Assembly: GCA_020636255.1 (NCBI GenBank)
Contig: JACJYE010000001.1
Span: 372,001 to 436,000, forward strand
Direction: 5' to 3'
Length of the DNA: 64,000 nt
Source: Lewinellaceae bacterium
GTDB taxonomy: Bacteria; Bacteroidota; Bacteroidia; Chitinophagales; Saprospiraceae
Shown: one piece after another, positions 13,963 to 22,783 of the stretch
Numbering within the stretch: position 1 is the first letter of the stretch
Layout: each line of letters begins with the position of its first letter
The notes under the pieces: model-generated
What the model was told of the DNA's origin: nothing
The model's database searches: none
What the model saw: the letters and a program-made list of their open reading frames with translations, nothing else
Made by a program: the position numbers and the translations under genes

Positions 13963-16902
13963 ATGACCGCTGTCTCTATTTTTCTTTCCTATAGCAAGAA
14001 TGAGTATGACAAAAAAGCAGGAGTCAACCTCAAAAAGTCCCTCTTCCATTTGTCAAACCGAGGAAAGGTCTCTATTCAGGACAGGGATTCCGAGATAACA
14101 GGCGGAGTCGAGATAGAAGATACGCTACGGTACACATTGAAAGAGGCACAGATCGTAATCATCCTGTTGAGCCACGACTATTTATCCGACGTTGAAAAAG
14201 AGTTCGATCTTATCAAGGACATTACTTCAAAGGACCGGCAAAAAAAAGTTCTCTTCATAAAATCAAGGCAATGTGATTCGGACATAGTTTCTGAACTGTC
14301 TTGGGGAAGGTTCCTTCTACATGATGAAAATAAAGTCTTGTTTGTAGACAAAGAGGTGGATCAGGAGGCAATCTCTGAAGCAGGCATAGCTCTCAGGAAA
14401 ATACTCGCTGATATTCTCGAGCCCCCACCCCAAATAGACCTTGCTCAACTGGTTAGCAGCCTTTTAGTTTTTTCAGCAGAGAACAATATCAACTCAACAA
14501 TTTCTCTGCTTAAAAAAATTGTTAAGGCGCCTCCAGAATTGAAACAATTGAAGCAATTGGAAATTGACTACGTTGATGGATTTCGAAAGTTCGGAAACGT
14601 GACTTCCAAATTAAGTAATAAGGAGGAACAACTCGGAGAAAAAATTAAATCATGGCGCGAGAATCAAAATAGAATTCAGGAAGAGCTCAAGAAGTTCATC
14701 CATGGACTTAGAACTCAAATTCTAAAAGAAAATTGGCAGCAGATATACTCTGCAGAGGCATATGGACTTGAAGAAGCTAAAGAAGAAGCACAAGCTTTTT
14801 ACAACCTCTTCACTCCTGCTGACGAAATAAAAATTCCGTTTAACCTAAAAGACGAAGATAAACAGAGGTACAAACGCCTCTTTTACCAATGCCAGGACGC
14901 TTTTGCTGTAGACGACTTCGAAGAAGCATATAAATTTGCCAATAGAATTAAGTCCGCTATTGAACCAGAATCTGCCCAGCTTTACGAATATTTACTGCTC
15001 ACTTATTTTAAAATGAAACAGCCTGAGCAGATAATATTAAATGCTTTAGAAGGAGATGGAAAGTACCTCAAACATATTTCATTGTATGCCGGTAGGTTTA
15101 AAGAAATCCAGGAAAAGCTCCCTCAACTGGTAAATGAGCAAAAGGTTAGCAATCAAATAACCGATCGCTCTCTAACCGGAGAGGATAATACTAAAAGCAT
15201 AGCAGATAGCCTATTTGAAGCGCTAAGAAACCAATACACAAAAATACAATTCAATCACATTATTGAAGAATTGAAAGAAGAGCATGCGTCCAAGCAGGAA
15301 CTCATAAAAAAAAGCATTGAATCTGCATTACTAATTCACCGATACACACATAACTCCCTAAGCTTCTTAGATATCGCCGTCAATGAGCTATGTGGAGGAG
15401 GAAAATTTCATTGGATAGAAGCCGAGTTACATGATGGTGGGACTTGGCACCTCAGAGACGTCAGTTCTTTTAATGCTGTCAATAGGCTGGATGAAATAAA
15501 AGCTATTATTGATGGACATAGAGACAGAACAGGGCAGTTCACCCAAAGCAATGTTTTGGCTGATAATCTTCTTTTTAACCTGGAATTGAAGTACAATGAA
15601 ATAAGGCAGAAAAACATTGAAACAGAGGTATCCTCCATTGAGAACAGGCGCAGGATAATCCAATGCTTCAACTCATTTAAAGTTGCCTTCATGACATTTG
15701 AAAATATAGATAATCGTCAAAGGTTTCTGAAAATCCCAATTGATGAATTACGCGGAGAAAAGATGATGACTTGGTTCACTTTCAATGAAGACGGACGATT
15801 AGTTGAAGAGAAGGAATCACGGAAACTGGGCTTTAAAGCACGTGAAGAACTTGAACAGATGCTGAAAGCAACCGGACAATATAATAAATGGTCGGCCGAA
15901 AAGAATAAATTAACCAAGCTCACCTATAATCGTTTCCAATCGGAAACTGAAGAAATGTTTCGGAGAGTGCGTGCAAAAAAGGATCGACTAATTATCGATG
16001 ACAGGAAAACAATGATCGAATGCATGAAAAGATGGAAAATTTGTTACAAAGTATTTGGCGATCTACAATTTGTTGATCATAGCGTGCAGGAATTAATTGG
16101 CAATCGGTTATTCCAGTGGTTCGATTTCAAGGATCGAACGCTCATTTCGAACTCGGATTCAGTTAAACTTGGTTTCAATCCATTAGATGAATTGGAATTT
16201 TTCCTTACTGAAAACCAAAATTTCACAAAGGCCGAAGCACGTTTTAATATTGCTAAAAATTGCTTTAAAATTATTTTACAGGCTTATGAAGCCATAATTA
16301 GAGGAAGTGAAAATAAAAGACCAGAAATACTGTGTCTCATAGAAAAGGCTTTAGCTTGCCATCACTTGTTTAAGGAAGTCCAATATCTGAAATTTGTGAG
16401 AGACGAGTTGGTGGGAGAAAAAAAGCTTAAGTGGTTTGATACAAAAGATGGCATATTGATCCATTATGCTTACAAAGAACCCATTAGTTCTGATCCTTTT
16501 ATCCTATTAAAAGAACTGCTTGCCCGCCAAGGTGGAAATGAAACAGAAAACAAGAAAGATTTTGAAAAGGCAATTGCCTATAACAGGCACAGAGATGTCC
16601 TGGAAGAGTTTGATCGGGAAATCAGCCAAATTCGCTCACAACAGGGGCCTATCGAAAAACTGATTGCAGTGCGCCTATTTGAAAAGTGTGAACATTGCTT
16701 CAAGCTATGCCCTGATGTAAATTTCTTAGATTTACCGATAATGGAGCTTGAAGGAAGGGGGCGAATACGTTGGTTTTGGAATATTTTTGGATGGAAAATC
16801 AATGCTCCTTCAAACCTAGATATCAATTTCAATTATCGAAAGTCTTTGGCAAGATATAAAAACCTACGTGAAATGTATAGAAAAGAGACTGTTTCACTTT
16901 AA
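13963..16902 (+). CDS. TIR-domain protein with five C-terminal repeats of unknown type
   Basis: 979 residues. The N-terminus (about 1-145) is TIR-like: SIFLSYSKNEYDKKAG, VSIQDRDSEI, AQIVIILLSHDYLSDVEKEF. A charged helical part follows (150-450). From about residue 465 to 935 there are five degenerate repeats, 104-119 residues apart, each centred on a motif like FLxhxxxEL.Gxx.hxWF: FLDIAVNELCGGGKFHWI, FLKIPIDELRGEKMMTWF, FVDHSVQELIGNRLFQWF, LKFVRDELVGEKKLKWF, FLDLPIMELEGRGRIRWF. I do not recognise this repeat. The gene is AT-rich compared with the housekeeping part of the window, suggesting transfer. It ends 20 bp before the tandem-TIR gene. Confidence 0.85.
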   Translation: MTAVSIFLSYSKNEYDKKAGVNLKKSLFHLSNRGKVSIQDRDSEITGGVEIEDTLRYTLKEAQIVIILLSHDYLSDVEKEFDLIKDITSKDRQKKVLFIKSRQCDSDIVSELSWGRFLLHDENKVLFVDKEVDQEAISEAGIALRKILADILEPPPQIDLAQLVSSLLVFSAENNINSTISLLKKIVKAPPELKQLKQLEIDYVDGFRKFGNVTSKLSNKEEQLGEKIKSWRENQNRIQEELKKFIHGLRTQILKENWQQIYSAEAYGLEEAKEEAQAFYNLFTPADEIKIPFNLKDEDKQRYKRLFYQCQDAFAVDDFEEAYKFANRIKSAIEPESAQLYEYLLLTYFKMKQPEQIILNALEGDGKYLKHISLYAGRFKEIQEKLPQLVNEQKVSNQITDRSLTGEDNTKSIADSLFEALRNQYTKIQFNHIIEELKEEHASKQELIKKSIESALLIHRYTHNSLSFLDIAVNELCGGGKFHWIEAELHDGGTWHLRDVSSFNAVNRLDEIKAIIDGHRDRTGQFTQSNVLADNLLFNLELKYNEIRQKNIETEVSSIENRRRIIQCFNSFKVAFMTFENIDNRQRFLKIPIDELRGEKMMTWFTFNEDGRLVEEKESRKLGFKAREELEQMLKATGQYNKWSAEKNKLTKLTYNRFQSETEEMFRRVRAKKDRLIIDDRKTMIECMKRWKICYKVFGDLQFVDHSVQELIGNRLFQWFDFKDRTLISNSDSVKLGFNPLDELEFFLTENQNFTKAEARFNIAKNCFKIILQAYEAIIRGSENKRPEILCLIEKALACHHLFKEVQYLKFVRDELVGEKKLKWFDTKDGILIHYAYKEPISSDPFILLKELLARQGGNETENKKDFEKAIAYNRHRDVLEEFDREISQIRSQQGPIEKLIAVRLFEKCEHCFKLCPDVNFLDLPIMELEGRGRIRWFWNIFGWKINAPSNLDINFNYRKSLARYKNLREMYRKETVSL

Positions 16903-16922
16903 CTCAATCTTATAATTTTGAC

Positions 16923-17846
16923 ATGAAAAACCTGTATTTTTCCTTTGCTGATGAAGACTTGGATGCAATTCGACAAATAGAAAAGTCTCTTAAACCCTGG
17001 GTGCGCCAGAAGAAAATCCTCATCTGGCACCGGGGTCTTCTAAAACCAGGTGATGACCTGAGGAAAACAGCAATGGACAAGATTGAGGAAGCTAATATTA
17101 TTCTCATTTTTTTAAGCAGATACTATCTTTCATCCGATTTCCCATATGACGAGGAGCTTTCACGAGCTACTGAGTTGAGAGCAAAAAAATTGGCTACTAT
17201 CATACCTGTTTTTCTTAGTCCATTCCGCCTTGATGATAGTCCGCTGACTGGAATTGCTCCCATCCCATCCAACCATAAAGCACTTACCAGTAAGGATTGG
17301 CCTGATTTTGACCATGCACTATCAGTATTTTCGAATGAACTTTCCATCGTTATAGAAAATGAAGAAAAAATTGCAAATAAGGCTTTCCAATCCAATTCTC
17401 CTGAACAGGCTTTTCCCAAAGGTACTTCTTCTGAACGTTTCCAAGTAGGGCTTTCATTCGCAAGCGAAGACAGGACCTATGTAAAAAGAGTGGCGGAAAG
17501 CTTAAGCCAAAAAGGAGTCAGTGTCTTCTTTGATGAATTTCATCAAGTAGATATGTGGGGAAAAGACCTATATCAACATTTGAATGAGGTGTACAAATCA
17601 CAATGTGAATATTGCGTTGTGTTCATCTCTGAGTATTATTCAAAAAAGCTTTGGACAAAGCACGAATTCAGAAGCGCCCAGACAAAAGCATTCAAAGAAA
17701 ATAGAGAATATATCTTGCCGGTCAGGTTTGATGAGACAGAGTTGCCCGGCTTGAATGATACAATAGGATATCTAGATGCTAATAAATTGACACCTTACGA
17801 ATTAGCTGGCTTAATCCAAACAAAACTAGAAATAAGCAACAAATAG
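16923..17846 (+). CDS. Tandem TIR-domain protein
   Basis: 307 residues with two TIR-like domains and no other domain. TIR-1 is about residues 1-125 (LYFSFADEDLDAIRQIEKSL, ILIWHRGLLKPGDD, ANIILIFLSRYYLS, FPYDEEL). TIR-2 is about 165-300 (VGLSFASEDRTYVKRVAESL, VSVFFDEF, YCVVFISEYYSKKLWTKHEF). Both keep an acidic residue at the position of the catalytic glutamate (DEEL; KHEF). It is encoded 20 bp after the 979-residue TIR gene and is equally AT-rich. Possible effector or signalling partner of the neighbouring TIR proteins. Confidence 0.85.
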   Translation: MKNLYFSFADEDLDAIRQIEKSLKPWVRQKKILIWHRGLLKPGDDLRKTAMDKIEEANIILIFLSRYYLSSDFPYDEELSRATELRAKKLATIIPVFLSPFRLDDSPLTGIAPIPSNHKALTSKDWPDFDHALSVFSNELSIVIENEEKIANKAFQSNSPEQAFPKGTSSERFQVGLSFASEDRTYVKRVAESLSQKGVSVFFDEFHQVDMWGKDLYQHLNEVYKSQCEYCVVFISEYYSKKLWTKHEFRSAQTKAFKENREYILPVRFDETELPGLNDTIGYLDANKLTPYELAGLIQTKLEISNK

Positions 17847-17861
17847 AAGTAGGCATTCATT

Positions 17862-19327
17862 GGGCGCAGTTGTGATTTGTCCCCCTGGATCAATTTCATT
17901 TTGTAAGGTTTTCCATGACAATATCCCATCGTTTAGCCAGGAGCGCCGCCCGCAGAAAATATAGCTTCTCCACCACCTGTTTGTCCCAGAATGTCGAAGC
18001 ATTTTTGAAACGCAGGTTGATAACGCGGCGGATAGCCGATTCAATAATGCCGCTGCCGCACATCAGTTTGGCCTGCTCAAATTCCGCATAGCGGGATTTA
18101 TCCTGGTGCTTTTCCAGGTAATTCAGCCACCGGTTGACGATTTTTCCGGGCCGTTTGAATACAGCCCGGCAAGCCTCGGCGATAAGCCCGGCTTTTCCGT
18201 TCCACAGCCAGCTTTTGAACTGCTGCAAATAAGCATTGCGCTGCGTTTTGCCCACCCGTTGGGGCATTTGCTCCACCAGGCCATGGACATATTGCGAGGC
18301 ATGGTAATAGTCGAGCGTTTCCACAATGCGTGCTTCAGGGACTTCCAGGCTCAACAGCACTTGCTTAACATTATTCCATATCCAGGGAGCGCCATCTGCT
18401 ATAATCTGTACCTGTTTGGCTTTTGCTATATGGAGCCGCTTCAGATAGCGCTCCAGCAAAGCCAGCACATCAGCTTCGGCAAAACGGCACCCATAAATGG
18501 GTAACTCGTTGCGCTGAGGCTGCCCATTTTCATCCAGCACATCGATGACGAATAGCTTCGGCTCACACCAGGCAGTTTGGTAAGTGGCATTCCCCGAATC
18601 GTTATAGTTGTCATCATAGCTTCGGGTGCGCGTCCGGCCTCCATCTATGGAGATCACTACCCGCTTACCCTCTAGTGTCTCGCCTGGGCGGGCGATTATA
18701 TTTTCTTCGCCCGATTCAAAACAATGGTTCGCCAGGCGGTTGGTAATATCGCGCACGGAACTCAGGCATAGCTGTACGCCAAATTTGCCCAGTGTCTGGT
18801 GGGCCATCTCGTACGAGGGCCCTAATGCAGCGCAATAGCCTACTCTGTCATATAATGCCGGGCTGGCCCCATCGATGATATTCCAATGGACAGCCAGTAA
18901 TTGCCTCGGGCCATTCCAGCCTTTTCCAGGATGCTTGACATAAGGGCTTTGAACTTCAACCTGCTGGCCAGTGGCTATTCGCAGCTTAAAGGGCCGTACT
19001 TCAATCTTGCGCCCGCCGGCCGCCCGGCCTTGCGCCACCAGTTGATCAACAATTTGAAGGGCTGCCTCCGGCAGCAACTGCTCGCTGATAAAATCGTAAA
19101 GCCCATGCATGCAGCTCATAGCCTCCTTTTCATAGGCATGCAGTTGCCCAGCTCTTAACAGCTCCGCCCATGCCTTAAGCTGGCCAATGACGTTTTCTTC
19201 AATGAACTTCTGTATCTTTGAACTGGTAGTGAGGTGCGACATTTTTGCGTGGTTTGAGCACCCTAAAGATGCTCAATCCTCACTACCTTTTGTATTTCAA
19301 GCCCGGGGACAAATCACAACTGCGCCC
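17862..19327 (-). mobile_element. Complete insertion sequence (1466 bp) with 8-bp target duplication
   Basis: Perfect 23-bp terminal inverted repeats (17862-17884 and 19305-19327), beginning GGGCGCAGTTGTGATTTGTC, flanked on both sides by the direct repeat CATTCATT (17854-17861 and 19328-19335). It encodes one transposase. It inserted directly after the tandem-TIR gene without breaking a recognisable gene. The intact ends and duplication suggest a recent insertion. Confidence 0.95.
17896..19242 (-). CDS. DDE transposase, ISKra4-like
   Basis: 448 residues, the only gene of the IS at 17862-19327. Catalytic-core features: RVVISIDGGRTRTRSYDD (first D), IIADGAPWIWNN, ETLDYYHASQYVHGLVEQ and a C-terminal MCGSGIIESAIRRVINLRFK holding the likely catalytic E. 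The DGA-WIWN and YHA motifs resemble ISKra4-family enzymes; assignment to ISLre2 or another related family is not excluded. Confidence 0.85.
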   Translation of the reverse strand: MSHLTTSSKIQKFIEENVIGQLKAWAELLRAGQLHAYEKEAMSCMHGLYDFISEQLLPEAALQIVDQLVAQGRAAGGRKIEVRPFKLRIATGQQVEVQSPYVKHPGKGWNGPRQLLAVHWNIIDGASPALYDRVGYCAALGPSYEMAHQTLGKFGVQLCLSSVRDITNRLANHCFESGEENIIARPGETLEGKRVVISIDGGRTRTRSYDDNYNDSGNATYQTAWCEPKLFVIDVLDENGQPQRNELPIYGCRFAEADVLALLERYLKRLHIAKAKQVQIIADGAPWIWNNVKQVLLSLEVPEARIVETLDYYHASQYVHGLVEQMPQRVGKTQRNAYLQQFKSWLWNGKAGLIAEACRAVFKRPGKIVNRWLNYLEKHQDKSRYAEFEQAKLMCGSGIIESAIRRVINLRFKNASTFWDKQVVEKLYFLRAALLAKRWDIVMENLTK

Positions 19328-19335
19328 CATTCATT

Positions 19336-19616
19336 TGAATAAGCATTCCAATCTTTGAGAATAAGAACATTCTACACAATGAGATTCTAGGGTGCCAATG
19401 AATAGATCCCAAATGGGGAATTCGGCTCTGTTTTTTTCCAATACCTAATAGAAAAAAACCTCACCCAACTGCTCACTTCCCTCACCCAAACGAATAAAAT
19501 CTCTCACTTCCCTCACCCTAAGGCACAAAACCGCTCACCGCTATTGCTCCCCAAAGCTCGATGTAGTTTCTTGCTGCCATGATCACTCATTGTGAACAAA
19601 AAACGAGTATCAAGCT
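19336..19616. other. AT-rich gap with a 16-bp direct repeat
   Basis: No gene seen. CTCACTTCCCTCACCC occurs at 19472-19487 and again at 19503-19518 (31-bp period), with a shorter related CCTCACCCAACTGCTCAC just before. It lies upstream of the mobile-element block that starts at 19617 and could be a binding site or the edge of that block. Confidence 0.4.
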
Positions 19617-19976
19617 ATGAAAATTGACATTGAACAACTCCCTGCCTGGGTCAAATTGGAGGTTTCGAAAGAAGATCTGCTGGCCTTTGCGGAGAAATTG
19701 CGGGTGGCCAATGAAATGAAGGCGCCTCCGCAAACCAAGCCTCCTGACGAGCTCCTCAATTTCAATCAAATGTGCGCTTTCCTTGGAATAGCCAAATCCA
19801 CCGGCTACTAACGGATCAGCCGGGGTGAAATTCCCCATTTCAAAAAGGGGCGAAGGCTGTACTCCTGGAAATCGGAATTGATCAAATATGTCGAGTCCGG
19901 CCGGCGGAAAACGAAGCTTGACCTGGAGGTGGCTGCAGACCGATACCTGCTGAGAAGCAAAAGAAAGGTGATATAA
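19617..19976 (+). pseudogene. Excisionase-like HTH gene broken by a nonsense codon
   Basis: The frame reads 119 codons with one internal TAA at 19809-19811. Before it: LLNFNQMCAFLGIAKSTGY. After it: RISRGEIPHFKKGRRLYSWK. Together these form a typical MerR/excisionase winged helix with the stop between its two helices, where relatives have a residue such as K or L. A single substitution (for example AAA to TAA) explains it. Such genes open integrated elements in Bacteroidota. Readthrough or a sequencing error cannot be excluded. Confidence 0.75.
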
Positions 19977-20070
19977 GTGTTGAAGTGAAGATTGAACCTG
20001 TTCTCTCGAACAAAAAAGCCTGAGCTACTGCAACGCAGCCCAGGCTTTTCCTAAAATTAGACACTCAAAA

Positions 20071-20529
20071 ATGATTGATTTTTCTCATAAAAGCAAGCCG
20101 GGGATACGGGATATTTCCCACCTGGTGCAATCCCACGAAGAAAACGCCCTCCGGCTGAAAGGCGTACTGGACGCCAAGATAGCCTACCTGCGGAAAAGCC
20201 CAGACAACAGGCGCGTGAGGCAAGAACTGCGGCTGCTCCAACAGTTCCTCGTGGAAACACACAATCTAATTGGACAGTTTGTAGATGCCTACACACGGCT
20301 TTCTGGCGAATACATCTGCACCCATTACGAACTGCAAGCGCTGGAACACGCCCTCCCAGAAGACCGCTCGATCTACCAAAAGAGCCGGGAAGTGATGGGA
20401 CTGTGGCATTTGGTGTATCATCATAAATTGCCAAGGCACAGGCTCCCCATTGAAGTTATTCGAAAAACGGAGCGATTGGATCAGAGAATTTCACGTGTAA
20501 AACCGGTAGACCATGGTGCCAGCATATAA
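20071..20529 (+). CDS. Hypothetical protein of the mobile block
   Basis: 152 residues, helical, charged, no signal peptide and no recognised family. It overlaps the start of the ATPase gene by 17 bp, so the two are probably co-expressed. Its middle (RRVRQELRLLQQFLVETHNL) is coiled-coil-like. In related elements small helical proteins precede the primase/helicase-type ATPase, but no function can be assigned. Confidence 0.65.
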   Translation: MIDFSHKSKPGIRDISHLVQSHEENALRLKGVLDAKIAYLRKSPDNRRVRQELRLLQQFLVETHNLIGQFVDAYTRLSGEYICTHYELQALEHALPEDRSIYQKSREVMGLWHLVYHHKLPRHRLPIEVIRKTERLDQRISRVKPVDHGASI

Positions 20530-21634
20530 GGACCTGATCGAGCGGGCAGCCGAAAATATTGGAAGGGAGGATTGGGGTTCACCATCACCTCAACCCAACA
20601 GCAGCCCCTTCACGGGTAAGAAGGCCTACGAATGGCTGCAACAGGCCGCCACCAAGCCCATGCCCAAGCAACTGTTCGGACACTTCTGGTTCGAGGGGGA
20701 GCTCTGCGTTTTGTTTGCGACAACAAACACGGGGAAATCCATTCTGGCAGTACAGATCGCCGATAACATCGCCTCGGGTATTTCCTCTGCCAGCTGGGAC
20801 GTCAATTGCGGGCCCCGGAAGGTGCTGTTTTTCGACTTCGAGTTGTCCGACCGGCAGTTTACCCGAAGGTACAGCGAGGAGGAGGATGGGCGATATTCCA
20901 ACCTGTATCGCTTTCACGACAACTTCATCCGCTACGAGCGGCAGGCGGCGGCGCCTCCAGAGGGCGTCAACATGGCGGAGTATTACATCCAATCCATCCG
21001 GCAGGAAGTTCAGCAGCAGCAAGCCCAAATTATCATCATTGACAATATCACCTGGATCAACCACCGGCTGGAGAAGTCGGCCGAGGCGGGCGCATTTATG
21101 CAGCATCTGAACAACCTGAAAAAGGAGGAAGAACTGAGCATTCTGCTGATCGCCCATACCCCCAAGCGCGACCCGACGACTCCCATCACTATCAATGACC
21201 TCGCCGGCAGCGCCCAGCTAATGAATTTCCTGGACAGCTCTTTCGCCATCGGCATGAGCCGGAAGGACCCGCAGATTCGCTATCTGAAGCAGATCAAGGT
21301 ACGAGAATGTGAGAAAACTTACGGCGAAGAGAACGTGATGGTTTGTATGCTGGAAAAGCCCATCAACTTCCTGAAGTACACCTTCCTGGACTACGGCCGC
21401 GAGCAGGAACACCTGAGACAGCAGAGCGAAAAGGGCCGAAGCGCCAGGGATGCCGAGATCATTGAGCTATATGCCGACCTCCAAAGCTACCGAGCGGTAG
21501 CGGAGCGGGTGGGGGTGAGCCACCAAACGGTAAAACGCGTAATAGACCGGAATCTGGCTACCGCAGAAGAGGCGGAAGATGACAATCCGGCAAACTGGAT
21601 AGAGGACGAAGAAGAAGAGGACATCCCTTTTTAA
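20513..21634 (+). CDS. RepA-like AAA (AAA_25) ATPase with C-terminal HTH
   Basis: 373 residues. A RecA-fold core has Walker A FATTNTGKSILA (about 69-80), VLFFDFELSD, Walker B IIIIDNITWI (about 176-185) and LLIAHTPKRD (about 216-225). The C-terminus has a small HTH (YRAVAERVGVSHQTVKRVI) and an acidic tail (DEEEEDIPF). This is the RepA/DnaB-like replication or mobilisation ATPase found in plasmids and integrated elements. An iteron-like cluster begins 3 bp after the stop. Confidence 0.8.
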   Translation: MVPAYKDLIERAAENIGREDWGSPSPQPNSSPFTGKKAYEWLQQAATKPMPKQLFGHFWFEGELCVLFATTNTGKSILAVQIADNIASGISSASWDVNCGPRKVLFFDFELSDRQFTRRYSEEEDGRYSNLYRFHDNFIRYERQAAAPPEGVNMAEYYIQSIRQEVQQQQAQIIIIDNITWINHRLEKSAEAGAFMQHLNNLKKEEELSILLIAHTPKRDPTTPITINDLAGSAQLMNFLDSSFAIGMSRKDPQIRYLKQIKVRECEKTYGEENVMVCMLEKPINFLKYTFLDYGREQEHLRQQSEKGRSARDAEIIELYADLQSYRAVAERVGVSHQTVKRVIDRNLATAEEAEDDNPANWIEDEEEEDIPF

Positions 21635-21636
21635 GC

Positions 21637-21751
21637 AGTGTAACGGTTCGATACAGGTGTTACAGTGTGTTACAGGCCTGTTACAGGAAAAGCTGTGTAA
21701 CACCCCTGTAACACCTTGTACCATCAGTTACGGATGTTACAGCTGTTACAG
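21637..21751. repeat. Iteron-like cluster of TGTTACAG
   Basis: TGTTACAG occurs exactly at 21658, 21668, 21679, 21735 and 21744 on the plus strand and inverted at 21706, with near-matches at about 21637, 21694 and 21725. Starts of neighbouring direct copies are 9-11 bp apart, about one helical turn, as in iterons or operators bound cooperatively. It lies between the RepA-like ATPase gene and the convergent XRE regulator gene. It could be a replication origin, a repressor operator array or a transfer origin. Confidence 0.65.
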
Positions 21752-21792
21752 CGGTGATCATCTTACCGTACCTATAAAAATGGAAAGTGGCT

Positions 21793-22017
21793 TCAACCCG
21801 GCTGGCCCGGCTGATAATCTTCCACCAAAAGGTCACAGATGGGGACGCCCAGCAGGTGCGCCACCCGGTAGAGAGTTTCGAGGTCAGGCTGCTGCAGGTT
21901 GCGGCACCAGCGGGAGACCGTCACTTCATTTTTCCCCAGCTGGGCGGAGAGCCACTTGTTAGTGCGCCCCTGCTCCCGCAGCACCTCATTGATCCGATTG
22001 AGCTTTTTTTCTTCCAT
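21793..22017 (-). CDS. XRE-family HTH repressor
   Basis: 74 residues forming a single Cro/CI-type helix-turn-helix (LREQGRTNKWLSAQLGKNEV, TVSRWCRNLQQPDLETLYRV, AHLLGVPICDLL). It is divergent from the membrane-protein gene at 22095; the 77-bp gap holds TCGAATAACGAC/GTCGATTGAATATT-like dyads, likely its operator. It presumably controls the mobile block. Confidence 0.85.
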   Translation of the reverse strand: MEEKKLNRINEVLREQGRTNKWLSAQLGKNEVTVSRWCRNLQQPDLETLYRVAHLLGVPICDLLVEDYQPGQPG

Positions 22018-22094
22018 ACCGACAAAAAGTCGATTGAATATTATTTTTATTATCGAATAACGACTAAATTTATAGTCGCTTAACGTTTATAGCC

Positions 22095-22772
22095 ATGTTT
22101 AAAACCATCGACATCTGGCGCGGCATCTATTCTTCTCACCAACGTTGCCTCGAAGCGGTCCAACGCCTAGGCTTAACGTTAAGAGGCAAAGACAACGCGC
22201 TGGCGCCGGATGATTACCTTCAACTGCTCCAATATAGGTTAAAAACGGCGAAAGCGGAAAAGAAAGCGGAGGTTGAACGCCGCATCGCAGCGCTTGCTGC
22301 CCGAAAGGTTAAACCGGTTGAGCCAGAGCCGCCCGCCGAGCCAGTGTTGAATACCCCGGCTCAACAGAACAATGGCAAACCCGCTTTTCTGCACCTGCTG
22401 GAGCAACTGGCGGACTGGGCGACCTCCAAAGCCATGATCTTTCTCACGCTGGTTGGCGCCCTGATGATACAGGTTCACCATGTCGCGCAACTGGTTAACA
22501 ACATCAGCGAGAGTGATAACCTGCTGTTGGGTTACGTGTTTGGCAGCGTCTCTGAGTTAACGGCCCTCATGTTAACCGTTCACCAGGCGCGTAAAAGCAT
22601 GTTGATCGTGTTTGCTTTCATACAATGCTGGATTAACATACTGTACTACTGCCACCTCCCGGCCTTAACGGTCAAGTTAACGCTCTCTGCCCTGATTGCT
22701 TTCGTGATTTACGCTTATTCGGAATTGTACACGGCCACCCAACAGGAAAAATTTGCTAACGCCCCCCACTAA
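22095..22772 (+). CDS. Membrane protein of the mobile block
   Basis: 225 residues: a basic, helical cytoplasmic N-terminal part (about 1-110) with a proline-rich hinge (VEPEPPAEPVLNTP), then about four hydrophobic segments (AMIFLTLVGALMIQV, LLLGYVFGSVSELTALML, LIVFAFIQCWINILYYC, LTLSALIAFVIYAY). No family recognised. Head of a three-gene run with the next two genes. A role in transfer or entry exclusion is conceivable but not shown. Confidence 0.75.
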   Translation: MFKTIDIWRGIYSSHQRCLEAVQRLGLTLRGKDNALAPDDYLQLLQYRLKTAKAEKKAEVERRIAALAARKVKPVEPEPPAEPVLNTPAQQNNGKPAFLHLLEQLADWATSKAMIFLTLVGALMIQVHHVAQLVNNISESDNLLLGYVFGSVSELTALMLTVHQARKSMLIVFAFIQCWINILYYCHLPALTVKLTLSALIAFVIYAYSELYTATQQEKFANAPH

Positions 22773-22783
22773 GCTGATTCGCC

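Noticed and set aside
13755..13994. 79-codon frame before the TIR gene
   Set aside because: It overlaps the TIR start in another frame and has no protein-like pattern beyond a hydrophobic stretch.
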